A DNA stretch of 64,000 nucleotides from DT-110 sp030148525 (GCA_965227445.1 OZ245751.1:558001-622000); one strand, 5' to 3'. Shown: positions 43,924-53,189, counted from the stretch's first letter. A program made the numbers and translations. The notes: generated by a model from the sequence alone, not told the origin.

Positions 43924-45228
43924 TTACTTCTTACGGAAAAACACACCGATGGGTACACCCGTGAAGTTGAAATGTTTCCGCAATTGGTTTTCCAGGTAAT
44001 TCCGGTAGGCCTCTTTAACGTGCTTTGGGTGATTGCAAAAAAAGGCAAAAGCCGGATAGTAGGTCGGCAGCTGGGTGACGTATTTGATCTTAATGTGCCG
44101 GCCCCGGTATGCCGGAGGCGGGTAGCGCTCCATGGCTTCCTGCATGACTTCATTGAGGTCAGAGGTTTTGATGCGGCGTGTTCGGTTCTCGTAGACTTCC
44201 AGGGCTACCTCAATGGATTTGAAAATGCGTTGTTTTTCGTAAACCGAGATAAACAATACCGGGAGATCATCAAAGGGGGAAAATTTGGCACGGATCTCTT
44301 TTTCCAGGTCGCGGGCCGTATTCGTTTCCTTGTCAACCAAATCCCATTTATTGACCAAAATGACGATACCTTTATTCCGGCGTTGAGCCAATCGAAAAAT
44401 ACTCATATCCTGGGCTTCGATACCCAGGGTAGCATCGACCATTAACAGGCACACATCGGCATCCTCAATGGCACGGATGGCACGCATCACTGAGTAAAAC
44501 TCCAGGTTTTCGTGAACTTTGGCTTTTTTGCGAATACCGGCGGTGTCGACCAGCGTAAATTCTTTGCCGAACTTTGTATAGGTGCTGTGAATAGAGTCAC
44601 GGGTCGTTCCCGCCACTTCGGTCACAATATTCCGCTCTTGACCCAGCAGGGCGTTGGTCAGGCTCGATTTACCTACGTTGGGTTGGCCGACGATGGCGAA
44701 TTTTGGCAAGCCGTCGTCCTCGGCCTCGGGTTCTTCGGGTAATTTTTCCGTTACGGAGTCGAGTATTTCGCCGGTACCGCTGCCGGTAAGGGAAGAGAGG
44801 AAGTAGGTTTCATCAAAGCCAAGACTCCAAAATTCATTGGCTTCGTACATTCGCTGGCTGTTATCGACTTTGTTGACTGCCAGCAGCACTGGTTTTTCCG
44901 TTCGGCGGAGCATATCGGCGACTTCTTCGTCCAGGTCGGTAAGTCCGGTGGTGACGTCGACCATGAAGATTATCACCTGGGCTTCTTCGATGGCAATAAG
45001 CACTTGTTCGCGAATAGCGGATTCGAATACGTCCTCGGAATTGCGGATAAACCCACCGGTGTCAATGACGGTAAAGGTTTTTCCATTCCAGAAGGTAGTT
45101 CCGTATTGGCGGTCCCGGGTGACACCACTGGTGTCGTCAATAATGGCTTGCCGTTCCCCGATCAGGCGGTTGTAGAGCGTGGATTTACCCACGTTGGGTC
45201 GTCCGACAATAGCCACAATATTACTCAT
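43924..45228 (-). CDS. der: Ribosome biogenesis GTPase Der (EngA)
   Basis: 434 residues with the double GTPase layout unique to Der. The first G domain has GRPNVGKST (~8-16), DTGG and NKVD. The second has GQPNVGKSS (~182-190), DTAGIRKKAKVHENLEFYSV and NKWD. A KH-like C-terminal domain (~350-434) follows. Acts in 50S subunit assembly. era lies just upstream on the same strand (79-nt gap). Confidence 0.97.
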   Translation of the reverse strand: MSNIVAIVGRPNVGKSTLYNRLIGERQAIIDDTSGVTRDRQYGTTFWNGKTFTVIDTGGFIRNSEDVFESAIREQVLIAIEEAQVIIFMVDVTTGLTDLDEEVADMLRRTEKPVLLAVNKVDNSQRMYEANEFWSLGFDETYFLSSLTGSGTGEILDSVTEKLPEEPEAEDDGLPKFAIVGQPNVGKSSLTNALLGQERNIVTEVAGTTRDSIHSTYTKFGKEFTLVDTAGIRKKAKVHENLEFYSVMRAIRAIEDADVCLLMVDATLGIEAQDMSIFRLAQRRNKGIVILVNKWDLVDKETNTARDLEKEIRAKFSPFDDLPVLFISVYEKQRIFKSIEVALEVYENRTRRIKTSDLNEVMQEAMERYPPPAYRGRHIKIKYVTQLPTYYPAFAFFCNHPKHVKEAYRNYLENQLRKHFNFTGVPIGVFFRKK

Positions 45229-45307
45229 TGGTATTAATTTTCGCGTCTCAGACAGCTTCGAAAAAGCAAAAGTACAAAATACCTGACGGCCCTGTTACCC
45301 CCGGACC

Positions 45308-46201
45308 TTACCGATAGCCAAATTGCTTCAGTAAATAATCGTTATCGCGCCAATTGTCTTTGACCTTAACGTGTAATTCCAGATAAATCTTACTATCGAG
45401 CCAGGTTTCGATGTCCTTGCGTGCCTCCATTCCCAGCTTCTTAATAGCCTGTCCTCCCTTTCCAATAAGGATGGCTTTTTGTGTTTTACGACCCACGTAA
45501 ATATCTGCTCCGATCCGGATGATGGGATCGCCCTTGCCCGTGACATCCTCTTTAAAGGACGTTACTACCACCTCGGTGAAATAAGGGACTTCTTGCTGAT
45601 AGAGCAACAGTATCTTCTCCCGAATAATTTCACTGACAAAAAAGCGCTCCGGCCGGTCGGTAAGCTGATCTTTGGGGTAGTAGGCAGGGCCTTCCGGCAA
45701 ACGCTCCAAAATGAGCTTGAGGACGGTCTCCGTATTCGTTTTATTCAGGGCAGAAATGGGAATGGTTTCCGTGAAAGGGACCCGGTCATTCCAGGTTTTA
45801 ATCATGTGCAGCAGGGTGGACTCGTCGGAGGTGTCAATTTTATTGATCAGCAAAAATAAAGGCACCTGCAACCGCTGTAGCTTTTCAATGATGGGATCAT
45901 CATCAGCGTAGGTTTCACCGGGCTCGGTCACAAACAAGACCAGGTCGGCATCCTCAAAACTCCCCTGTACGAAGTGATTCATCGCCTCGTGCATTTTATA
46001 GGCTGGATCGTTGATCACACCCGGGGTGTCGCTGAAAACGATTTGGAAATCATCATCGTTGACTATCCCGATTATTCGATGACGGGTGGTTTGCGGTTTG
46101 TTGGTTATTATTGACATCCGCTCGCCGACCAGGGCATTCATAAGAGTCGACTTACCCACATTGGGTCTCCCCACGATATTGACAAATCCTGATTTATGCA
46201 T
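45308..46201 (-). CDS. era: GTPase Era
   Basis: 297 residues. G domain (GRPNVGKSTLMNAL ~11-24; DTPG; NKID) and a C-terminal KH domain (AILIGKGGQAIKKLG ~240-254) that binds the 3' end of 16S rRNA in 30S assembly. Start ATG at 46201. der follows on the same strand, an association of two ribosome-assembly GTPases. Confidence 0.97.
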   Translation of the reverse strand: MHKSGFVNIVGRPNVGKSTLMNALVGERMSIITNKPQTTRHRIIGIVNDDDFQIVFSDTPGVINDPAYKMHEAMNHFVQGSFEDADLVLFVTEPGETYADDDPIIEKLQRLQVPLFLLINKIDTSDESTLLHMIKTWNDRVPFTETIPISALNKTNTETVLKLILERLPEGPAYYPKDQLTDRPERFFVSEIIREKILLLYQQEVPYFTEVVVTSFKEDVTGKGDPIIRIGADIYVGRKTQKAILIGKGGQAIKKLGMEARKDIETWLDSKIYLELHVKVKDNWRDNDYLLKQFGYR

Positions 46202-46237
46202 GGGGTAAAGATACGAAAAATGGGGGCTCTGATCTTA

Positions 46238-46828
46238 TTAAAACCCGGCAGGTAAGGAATGGATACGACCTTCGACCAGCGCATTTACCGCCTGAAAGAA
46301 TTGCTTGGGTTTGTGGGGCCGCCAGTTAATGCCATTGTATGCTTCCCCAAAATGGGCATAGTTATACAAATGCGTTTCCGACATCTCCCGTTCGACGTGT
46401 TCCAGAGTGTTGACGAAACAGATCCAGCCGTCACTGTCCCGTACATCTTCATACCACTCCTCGTAGTAGGAATCATCGTCTCCGTGGAAATTCAACACAT
46501 TCTCACAAATGGCAATGTATTTGTCGATGCCGTAGTGGGAAAGGTCGTCGATGATCTCCCGTTTCAGGTACATGATGTCGTTGTATACGCAATCATTCCA
46601 TTCGCCGATCAACTCCAAAATGGCGTAACCGGCATCGTATTCCACGAAGAGGATCTTGGCGTACAGCGTACTGGAACCAAAGGAATCCCATTGGGGATGA
46701 ATGAAATAATTGTAGACTTTATTATGGAATCGAAATTCGTCGTACACCCGTCCGTAGAAGGGCGATCGCTCGTCTGTCGCAGCGTCGTATTCAGCTTTCC
46801 AGCGCCAGTGTGGTTCTATATCGTGCAT
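46238..46828 (-). CDS. Conserved hypothetical protein rich in Tyr, Trp and Asp
   Basis: 196 residues, no signal peptide or membrane segment. Aromatic and acidic throughout ('WKAEYDAATDERSPFYGRVY', 'KVYNYFIHPQWDSFGSSTLY', 'DDDSYYEEWYEDVRDSDGW'). The segment 'LYAKILFVEYDAGYAILELI' looks like a beta-hairpin. The opposite strand carries a longer open frame, but this frame has the plausible residue composition and ends 36 nt before era on the same strand. I do not recognise the family. Confidence 0.7.
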   Translation of the reverse strand: MHDIEPHWRWKAEYDAATDERSPFYGRVYDEFRFHNKVYNYFIHPQWDSFGSSTLYAKILFVEYDAGYAILELIGEWNDCVYNDIMYLKREIIDDLSHYGIDKYIAICENVLNFHGDDDSYYEEWYEDVRDSDGWICFVNTLEHVEREMSETHLYNYAHFGEAYNGINWRPHKPKQFFQAVNALVEGRIHSLPAGF

Positions 46829-46934
46829 CCGCTAATCGTTCAAGTATGCTCCGTAAAAAAAGCAATATTCAGGTATGGATCAAGTATTTTAATGTGAGGT
46901 TGGGCACAGACTTATCTGTAAAGTGATGATAGTG

Positions 46935-47020
46935 ACCTCCCGGTATAAAGTAGTAGGTATAGGGTATCGGGATTAAAGCGTGTCCTACTACCTAATGCCC
47001 TCTACCAAATACAACGTGAG
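46935..47020 (+). repeat. 86-bp palindromic dispersed repeat, copy A
   Basis: Starts ACCTCCCGGTA and ends ACAACGTGAG; about 73 of 86 bases equal copy B at 61446-61531. Internal words GTAGTAGGTATAGGGTAT and CTACTACC ... CTACC can fold back. It lies in the 285-nt gap between two - strand genes; the rest of that gap is featureless. Confidence 0.85.
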
Positions 47021-47113
47021 ATGCTATGTTTAGCACTCAAGCAAACACCTTTGCATCAAGGCACGTAATTTGTCAGTGAATCAAAACACAGATGTGAATG
47101 GATAGTTTAATGA

Positions 47114-47911
47114 TCAATTCAGGAACCCTAAAACACCCAGAATTACCATAATGATCAAGGTTGCGAGCATGATGATCAAGACGAACGACAGATAGCCAAG
47201 CGATATGCTCAAAAAGCTTATTGAGAAAGATTTGGTCCAGGTCAATCCTGTCAAATGGCGATATACAAAGCCAAAATAGACCACGAAGGTTACCATTCCG
47301 ACCCACAAACTATAACTAGCCGAACCAGTGATGAGGAAAATGCTGATAAATGGAATACTGATCAACGACAATTGGCCCATACTAAAGAAGCCGGCCACCA
47401 TGTGTTCAGCAAAATTAAAGGGTAAGCGGGAACGGGTAAACAGACGAAAATAAAAAGCCGTGAACGGCACCAGGAGAATGGGCAAAAAGTTTAGGAATGG
47501 CTGCATAAATCGCAAGGCCTGGCGTTGGTTCTCCAGAAACTCTTCGGCATCTTCTTCCGGAACGAAGGCTGCGCTGATTTCCGATTGCGTACCTTCGTAA
47601 ACACCAAAGGTAATGTTGAGAACAACGGAAATTGTAGCCCACAGGATCGCATAGCGAAGTGGGTTCATGTAGGGGCGCGTACGACCAGATACATAGTCCT
47701 GAATGGTTTGTCCGGGTTGGGTAAATAAAACGACTACGGTATGCAAAAAACCGCGGTCAACGTTGGATATCGTTTCCCAGGCATCCATCACAACTGCCCG
47801 CACCGTTATGCGGTTACGGGCTTTCTGGCCACATAGGTGACAGTATTTTCCCCGGAGGTTTTCCCCGCAATTTTGGCATTGCCTCGCGGTATCGTCTGTA
47901 GAGAGGTTCAT
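47114..47911 (-). CDS. DUF3667 membrane protein with N-terminal zinc ribbon
   Basis: 265 residues. N-terminal zinc ribbon CQNCGENLRGKYCHLCGQKA (~11-30), then the DUF3667 core ('VDRGFLHTVVVLFTQPGQTI', 'YVSGRTRPYMNPLRYAILWA') and about five membrane helices. The family is widespread in Bacteroidota and without known function. Divergent from the NadR-like kinase. Confidence 0.88.
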   Translation of the reverse strand: MNLSTDDTARQCQNCGENLRGKYCHLCGQKARNRITVRAVVMDAWETISNVDRGFLHTVVVLFTQPGQTIQDYVSGRTRPYMNPLRYAILWATISVVLNITFGVYEGTQSEISAAFVPEEDAEEFLENQRQALRFMQPFLNFLPILLVPFTAFYFRLFTRSRLPFNFAEHMVAGFFSMGQLSLISIPFISIFLITGSASYSLWVGMVTFVVYFGFVYRHLTGLTWTKSFSISFLSISLGYLSFVLIIMLATLIIMVILGVLGFLN

Positions 47912-47947
47912 TGGTTTATGTATAATATCTGAAAGTACGAAACTCCT

Positions 47948-48469
47948 ATGAAACGAATTGTTATTACCGGACCAGAATCATCCGGGAAAACGACGCTCAC
48001 CCGCAATTTAGCCCGGCATTACGGGGGTAATTGGGTGGGGGAGTACGCCCGAACCTACCTGGAAAAGCTGAACCGCCCCTATATCGAAGAGGACCTCGAA
48101 CGGATTGGGCGGGAACAGCTGCGGCAACAACGTGCTGCCGGTAATAGCAGCACCTTCCAATTCTGCGATACAGGATTGATTGTGCTTTATGTATGGTCGA
48201 TGGTCTCCTACCAACGGGTCCAATCCTGGCTAACGGAAGCTCTGGAACGGGACAAGACTGATCTGTACTTGCTCACCACTCCGGATATGCCCTGGGAACC
48301 CGATCCCCTTCGCGAACATCCCGAACAACGCGACTGGCTTTTTGATCAGTACCGCGCTTACCTCGATCGCCATCACGTTCCCTATCGCATCATCAGCGGA
48401 CCTTCCGAAGCAGAACGTTTGGGGAATGCAATTACCGAAATCAATCTTCTTTTTCCCGGTCATATTTGA
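47948..48469 (+). CDS. NadR-like P-loop kinase (AAA_28 family)
   Basis: 173 residues, cytoplasmic. Walker A GPESSGKTTL (~8-17); 'WVGEYARTYLEKLNRPYIEE' (~30-49), typical of the NadR ribosylnicotinamide-kinase domain; 'CDTGLIVLYVWSMVSY' and a C-terminal 'HHVPYRIISGPSEAERL'. There is no adenylyltransferase or helix-turn-helix part, unlike full NadR. Known relatives phosphorylate nicotinamide riboside. Here it ends ~35 nt before a TPP riboswitch, which raises the possibility that it acts on thiamin or another vitamin. That is inference. Confidence 0.85.
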   Translation: MKRIVITGPESSGKTTLTRNLARHYGGNWVGEYARTYLEKLNRPYIEEDLERIGREQLRQQRAAGNSSTFQFCDTGLIVLYVWSMVSYQRVQSWLTEALERDKTDLYLLTTPDMPWEPDPLREHPEQRDWLFDQYRAYLDRHHVPYRIISGPSEAERLGNAITEINLLFPGHI

Positions 48470-48505
48470 TAAAGCAGCCGGAAGATCATACTTTCGCACC
48501 ACTTT

Positions 48506-48598
48506 CTCTAATTGGGGTGCCCGACTACCATTGGTAGCAGTACGGGCTGAGATCATACCCATTGAACCTGCCCGGGTAATGCCGGGAAGGGATTGAAG
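48506..48598 (+). promoter_or_regulatory. TPP riboswitch (THI element)
   Basis: Conserved core words in order: GGGGTGCCC (48514-48522), a small P3a hairpin CTACCATTGGTAG, CTGAGATCATACCC (48547-48560), GAACCTG (48564-48570), GGGTAATGCC (48574-48583) and GGGA. These are the defining nucleotides of thiamin pyrophosphate aptamers. The expression platform downstream has GAAGGA/TCCTTC and CGAGTAGTC/GACTACTCG (48624-48632/48638-48646). The latter competes with GGGAC/GTCCC. No T-run is present, so control may act at translation or through another terminator. Confidence 0.95.
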
Positions 48599-48714
48599 GA
48601 TTTTCCTTCGATGGCGTATGGGACGAGTAGTCCCGATGACTACTCGTTCGGGTGAATTAGGACGCTGTTCAAACCCCATGAACGGTCGATTATTTCATCA
48701 CAACGTTCAATGTC

Positions 48715-51144
48715 ATGTATTTTTTAAAATTTTCTTCGCTTTTGCTGGCTTTGCTTGCCACCGCCGGCCTACAGGCTCAGTGTACCCTGACCGGTACGGT
48801 CTTCGATGAGGAAGCCCGCCCGATGGCCGGAGCTAATGTCGTTTTGCTAGAACTACAAAGGGGTTCGGCCACGGATGCTGATGGTGCTTTTGTCATAGAG
48901 GATGTTCCGGCCGGTACCTACACCCTGAGTGTGAGTTACCTGGGATACACCGATTACCGGAAAACCATCACAATTCCGGAGGGCGTCACCAGCAAGCAGG
49001 TGGATATCCGCCTGAAACCTTCCGGGGTTGACCTGGGAGAAGTAACCGTTCAGGCCACCCGGGCCAACGAGCGCACGCCTATGACGTTCGTGAACCTCGA
49101 TAAGGAAGACCTGGAGGTCAATAACCTGGGCCAGGATGTGCCTTATCTCCTGCGGTGGACCCCCTCGGCGGTGGTGACCTCCGATGCCGGTGCCGGTGTT
49201 GGTTACACGGGCATCCGCATTCGCGGAACGGACCCTACCCGGATAAACGTCACCATCAACGGGATACCGCTAAATGATGCTGAATCCCAGGGCGTTTTCT
49301 GGGTGAACATGCCGGATTTTATCTCCTCCACCAGTGATGTACAAATCCAGCGCGGTGTGGGTACGTCCACCAATGGTGCTGGTGCCTTCGGAGCCACGAT
49401 TAACCTGAATACTTCCCGCGTGCAGAGCGAGCCCCGGGCCCAGGTCAGCGCTTCGGCAGGCTCCTTCAATACCTTTAAACGCAACGTCCAGTTCTCGACG
49501 GGCCTGTTAAAAGATCACTTTACCGTCGATGGCCGACTGAGTAAAATCACCTCCGATGGTTACATCGACCGCGCATCGGCCGATATGGAGTCATACTATC
49601 TGTCGGGAGCCTACGTGAGCGACCGTACTATGCTGCGTTTTAATACCTTCAGTGGTCACGAGATCACTTATCAGGCCTGGAATGGCGTTCCTGCCGAGTT
49701 GGTCGACGATTGGGATACGCGAACCTTTAATTCTGCCGGTACTGAAAAACCGGGTGAACCATACGAAGACGAGGTCGACAACTACCGGCAAACCCATTAC
49801 CAATTGCTGTTCAATCAGGAGTTGGGGCGCAATTGGAATACCAATGTAGCCCTGCATTACACCCAGGGTCAGGGTTTTTTCGAGCAGTACAAAGCCGATC
49901 AGGACCTTGCAGCTTACGGACTGAGTACCCAGACCATTGACGGCGAATTGCCGGATTTGGTACGGCGGCTATGGCTCGACAATGATTTTTACGGAGGTGT
50001 TTACGGACTGAATCTGGAACAAGACGGCCTGGATTTTACGCTGGGTGGTGGTTTTCACGTGTACGAAGGCGGGCACTTCGGGGAGATCATCTGGTCCGAA
50101 CTGGCCGAAGGGCTTACACCCGATGAGGAGTACTACAATAACGACGCCCGCAAAGTGGATGTGAACGTCTTTGGCCGGTTGAACTACGAGTTACTGCCTG
50201 GTTTGCGGGGATACCTCGATCTGCAATTCCGCCAGGTGGATTACTCCTTTCTCGGGCTGAACCGGGATGGAGCTTCGGTCGATCAAAACGAAACGCTGGC
50301 ATTCTTCAATCCCAAAGCAGGGCTGCAATACGCCTGGGACGAACGCACCTCTGTCTATGCTTCTTTTGCCGTGGCGCACCGCGAACCCAATCGCAACGAT
50401 TACGTGGAATCAACCCCCGATAGCCGCCCCGATCCCGAGCAATTACTGGACACTGAAGTGGGCTTTAAAAAACAGTTCGATCGCGGTGCCTTCGAGGCAG
50501 TTGGGTACTACATGTTCTACAACGACCAACTGGTATTGAATGGCGAACTGAATGATGTAGGGGCGGCCACCCGTATCAATGTCGATAAATCGTACCGGTT
50601 GGGATTGGAATTGGTTGGCGGGTATCAACTGACTGATAACCTGGACCTTCAGGCGACCATGACGCTGAGCCGTAACAAGATACCGGAGTTTCGACAGTTC
50701 GTTGATGTATTTCCGGACGATGGTGGTTTCACCCAGGAAGAACGGATGTTTACCGATACCGATCTGTCTTTTTCTCCGAATGTGATCGCAGCCGGAGAGA
50801 TCACCTGGCACCCCTTCCGTAATGCGGTTGGATTTGCCCGGCAGGATCTCAGTGTGAGTTTGTTGTCGAAATACGTTGGACAGCAGTTCCTGGACAACAC
50901 ATCTGACCCGGAGAATGTCATTGACCCCTATTTCTTTTCAGATATACGACTGCGGTATGCTTTGGACGAGGTCCTTACCAACCGGGTGGAGATCACCTTA
51001 CTGGTGCAGAATATCTTCAACGCCATGTACGAGACCAACGGATGGTCGTACCGATACTTATCCGGTAACGATGAGGTGTTATTGCGGGGGTATTATCCGC
51101 AGGCAGGCCGTAATTTCCTGGCTGGCATTACCCTGTCTTTCTAG
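48715..51144 (+). CDS. TonB-dependent receptor under TPP riboswitch control, likely thiamin uptake
   Basis: 809-residue outer-membrane transporter. Signal peptide (1-21), carboxypeptidase-regulatory-like domain (~23-105: CTLTGTVFDEEARPMAGANV), plug (~115-235; 'TGIRIRGTDPTRINVTINGI', 'QIQRGVGTSTNGAGAFGATI') and barrel ending in Phe (GRNFLAGITLSF). No SusD partner, so it is a classical single receptor. The TPP aptamer upstream indicates expression when thiamin is scarce and hence thiamin or a precursor as ligand, as known for such receptors in Bacteroidota. Confidence 0.94.
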   Translation: MYFLKFSSLLLALLATAGLQAQCTLTGTVFDEEARPMAGANVVLLELQRGSATDADGAFVIEDVPAGTYTLSVSYLGYTDYRKTITIPEGVTSKQVDIRLKPSGVDLGEVTVQATRANERTPMTFVNLDKEDLEVNNLGQDVPYLLRWTPSAVVTSDAGAGVGYTGIRIRGTDPTRINVTINGIPLNDAESQGVFWVNMPDFISSTSDVQIQRGVGTSTNGAGAFGATINLNTSRVQSEPRAQVSASAGSFNTFKRNVQFSTGLLKDHFTVDGRLSKITSDGYIDRASADMESYYLSGAYVSDRTMLRFNTFSGHEITYQAWNGVPAELVDDWDTRTFNSAGTEKPGEPYEDEVDNYRQTHYQLLFNQELGRNWNTNVALHYTQGQGFFEQYKADQDLAAYGLSTQTIDGELPDLVRRLWLDNDFYGGVYGLNLEQDGLDFTLGGGFHVYEGGHFGEIIWSELAEGLTPDEEYYNNDARKVDVNVFGRLNYELLPGLRGYLDLQFRQVDYSFLGLNRDGASVDQNETLAFFNPKAGLQYAWDERTSVYASFAVAHREPNRNDYVESTPDSRPDPEQLLDTEVGFKKQFDRGAFEAVGYYMFYNDQLVLNGELNDVGAATRINVDKSYRLGLELVGGYQLTDNLDLQATMTLSRNKIPEFRQFVDVFPDDGGFTQEERMFTDTDLSFSPNVIAAGEITWHPFRNAVGFARQDLSVSLLSKYVGQQFLDNTSDPENVIDPYFFSDIRLRYALDEVLTNRVEITLLVQNIFNAMYETNGWSYRYLSGNDEVLLRGYYPQAGRNFLAGITLSF

Positions 51145-51340
51145 TGGTCTGTCAGGGTTAAACTTCGGGTTGCCTGCGGCGACTTTTAGGGCTACTCTGC
51201 ATCGGAGAACCCCTTATGTAGCGCTGCTATGCTGCTTCCGAAAAGGTTTGGGCAAAGCCCAAACCTTTTCACCCGAGTATATACTCGACTCGAAGTGGTT
51301 TTGCTCCACAGTATTTCGTGCTGGGACACCAAACCACTAG
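51141..51340. repeat. ~200-bp fold-back element after the TonB receptor
   Basis: Bounded by CTAGTGGT (51141-51148, containing the receptor's TAG stop) and ACCACTAG (51333-51340). Inside: a perfect 13-bp hairpin AAAAGGTTTGGGC-AAA-GCCCAAACCTTTT (51241-51269), a 14-bp palindrome CGAGTATATACTCG (51274-51287) and an AGTGGTTT/AAACCACT pair (51294-51301/51331-51338). The 13-bp hairpin could end the receptor transcript. No gene in 51145-51456. Confidence 0.65.
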
Positions 51341-51456
51341 GAGTTGAAAAAATATTGTCGTAAGGTGCCCGGGATCCCGAACTGGATTACCAGGCATCTT
51401 TTCTTTTTGGCGAAAGCCATTAAATCTTGGGCCTGATGTTTATCTTGCAGGCAAAA

Positions 51457-52356
51457 ATGGCAAAAGCCTTTCAACTAGATGTACGACTCGAAGGGGTGGA
51501 ACCGAAGGTTTGCCGCCAACTGATCATCCCCGCCGATCTGTACCTGGTCGATCTGCATAAAATTTTGCAAGTAGGTATTGGATGGCTCAATCATCATCTG
51601 CATGGTTTCGAACACAATGGTACCATGTTTTTACCTCCCGATGCCACCAACGAGATGGGGACTGTGGCATATACCGACATGCCCGTCCATCAATTTTTGC
51701 GAAAGCAGGGAGACCAGCTCGTATATGTCTATAATTTTGAAAGTGCCTGGCGACATTTGATCACCGTAAAAGACATCGTGGATACCTCGGATATTAGTCA
51801 CCCCTTACCATATTGCACTGGTGGAACGGGAGCGGCACCTCCGGAAGATATTGGCGGCCCGGAAGGATATTCCGATATGCTGGCGGCATTGGCCAGCACC
51901 AAACACCCCAGGCACAGCATGTACAAAGAGTATCTCGGAGGTATCACCTGGCTGCCGGATGATTTTGAACGGGATGATGTCAACGAATTGTTCCAGGAGG
52001 ATGATTATGGCCTTTTTGATGTCATGGATTTCTTCCTCAACAATATGGAACTACTGGACGAAGGAGACGACGAATTCGACGAAATCGATCCCAAAGAGAA
52101 TTTGCAGGAGGCCATCGATGAAATCATTGCTAACCAGCTGAAAGAGAATGATCCTCCCGAGCTTAAGCAAAACCTGGACAGGCTGATCAATCTGGGGTGG
52201 ACAAAAGACCAGGCTTACCAGCTAGTGGCCCAGTGTGTAATTCTGGAAATATTCCAGGTATTCAAGGAGTCCGAAGAGTTCAACCGGGATCGATACATCC
52301 GCAACCTCCGTGCGCTGCCCAATGAGCCCAGAGAGATTTGGCAGGAAAACAGCTGA
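51457..52356 (+). CDS. Plasmid pRiA4b ORF-3 family protein
   Basis: 299 residues, no signal peptide. The family core is clear: 'FQLDVRLEGVEPKVCRQLII', 'LHKILQVGIGWLNHHLHGFE', 'YVYNFESAWRHLITVKDI', 'PYCTGGTGAAPPEDIGGPEG', then 'DDFERDDVNELF'. The C-terminal third (~215-299) is an acidic helical extension ('DEGDDEFDEIDPKENLQEAI'). ATG at 51457 chosen; an earlier in-frame TTG/ATG would overlap a TATCTTGC promoter-like box. Function unknown despite the plasmid-derived name; the context is chromosomal. Confidence 0.88.
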   Translation: MAKAFQLDVRLEGVEPKVCRQLIIPADLYLVDLHKILQVGIGWLNHHLHGFEHNGTMFLPPDATNEMGTVAYTDMPVHQFLRKQGDQLVYVYNFESAWRHLITVKDIVDTSDISHPLPYCTGGTGAAPPEDIGGPEGYSDMLAALASTKHPRHSMYKEYLGGITWLPDDFERDDVNELFQEDDYGLFDVMDFFLNNMELLDEGDDEFDEIDPKENLQEAIDEIIANQLKENDPPELKQNLDRLINLGWTKDQAYQLVAQCVILEIFQVFKESEEFNRDRYIRNLRALPNEPREIWQENS

Positions 52357-52422
52357 TGAAGTAACCTGGTCAACCCAGATTACTTCACCCTCGGGTGGGT
52401 TCCGGCTTTCGCCAAAAAAGGC

Positions 52423-52992
52423 CTAAAAATTGCGTGTAAATCCGAACCGCAGGGAAAAGGGCGACTCAAAGGATTGAATGCTCTGGTTTACATTGTACAA
52501 TCCGAGGATCTCAAAGCGCGAAGCACCCTGACCACTGCTGTAACCACCACCGATATAGATATTATCATTGGTAATCCGGGTGACCGTCAGGTCATCGAAG
52601 TTGCGCTGAATAAAGGCCTGATCAGCGTATTCATATTCCACGTGGGCAAAAATCTCGGAGGTGATTTTATACCGGGAGAAAAGGCCAATACCCAGGTTAA
52701 CCGGTTGGGCGCTGGCCTTTTCTCCGTTGAAGGTGTCAGCCCAGTAAAAGGAGATCAGCGTAGAAACCCGGGGGCCGACCGAAAAGCGCGGTGTAAACTT
52801 GTAAGCGACCATGGGAGACAATCCCAACTGCAGTACAGAAAATCCATTTCCGCCGCTAAACCCGAGCACAAAGCCCCCCCCATACCACAATCGTTCTTTG
52901 AACGGGAGATCCTTGAGGGATTGGGCCCGGGCACGATGGTTGAAACCAATGACCAGCAGGCATACTATCAGAAGGGGTAAAATGCGTTTCAT
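52423..52992 (-). CDS. Small outer-membrane beta-barrel protein
   Basis: 189 residues with signal peptide (1-23, ...NHRARAQ). The mature part has alternating hydrophobic strands ending in aromatic residues ('YGGGFVLGFSGGNGFSVLQL', 'YKFTPRFSVGPRVSTLISFY') and the terminal pattern FSLRFGFTRNF, typical of eight-stranded porin-like proteins of Bacteroidota. Convergent with the pRiA4b-type gene. Role unknown. Confidence 0.82.
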   Translation of the reverse strand: MKRILPLLIVCLLVIGFNHRARAQSLKDLPFKERLWYGGGFVLGFSGGNGFSVLQLGLSPMVAYKFTPRFSVGPRVSTLISFYWADTFNGEKASAQPVNLGIGLFSRYKITSEIFAHVEYEYADQAFIQRNFDDLTVTRITNDNIYIGGGYSSGQGASRFEILGLYNVNQSIQSFESPFSLRFGFTRNF

Positions 52993-53096
52993 TATGAGTT
53001 CATTTTGACGTAATAAGTCCTACATGAGTTACGCGTAAAGATGCTAAAAAGGCTCTTTTGAAGGAGGCCTTTAACAGATATTTAGCGGTATATTAC

Positions 53097-53104
53097 TAAC
53101 TTTG
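53097..53104 (+). promoter_or_regulatory. -7 box upstream of the giant surface protein
   Basis: TAACTTTG matches TAnnTTTG, 86 nt before the ATG at 53190. No TTTG at the ideal -33 distance. Confidence 0.3.
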
Positions 53105-53189
53105 ATTATAAGGAACCGGAAGCCATGCACGAAAGCATCCAGTATCCCACGAACCGATAAGGTAATCCCAAAACAAGAGTCCCATCAGC

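Noticed and set aside
46259..46897. 212-codon + strand frame overlapping the hypothetical gene at 46238-46828
   Set aside because: Shadow of the opposite frame; no start context or family resemblance, and the - strand frame fits the local gene direction (next to era).
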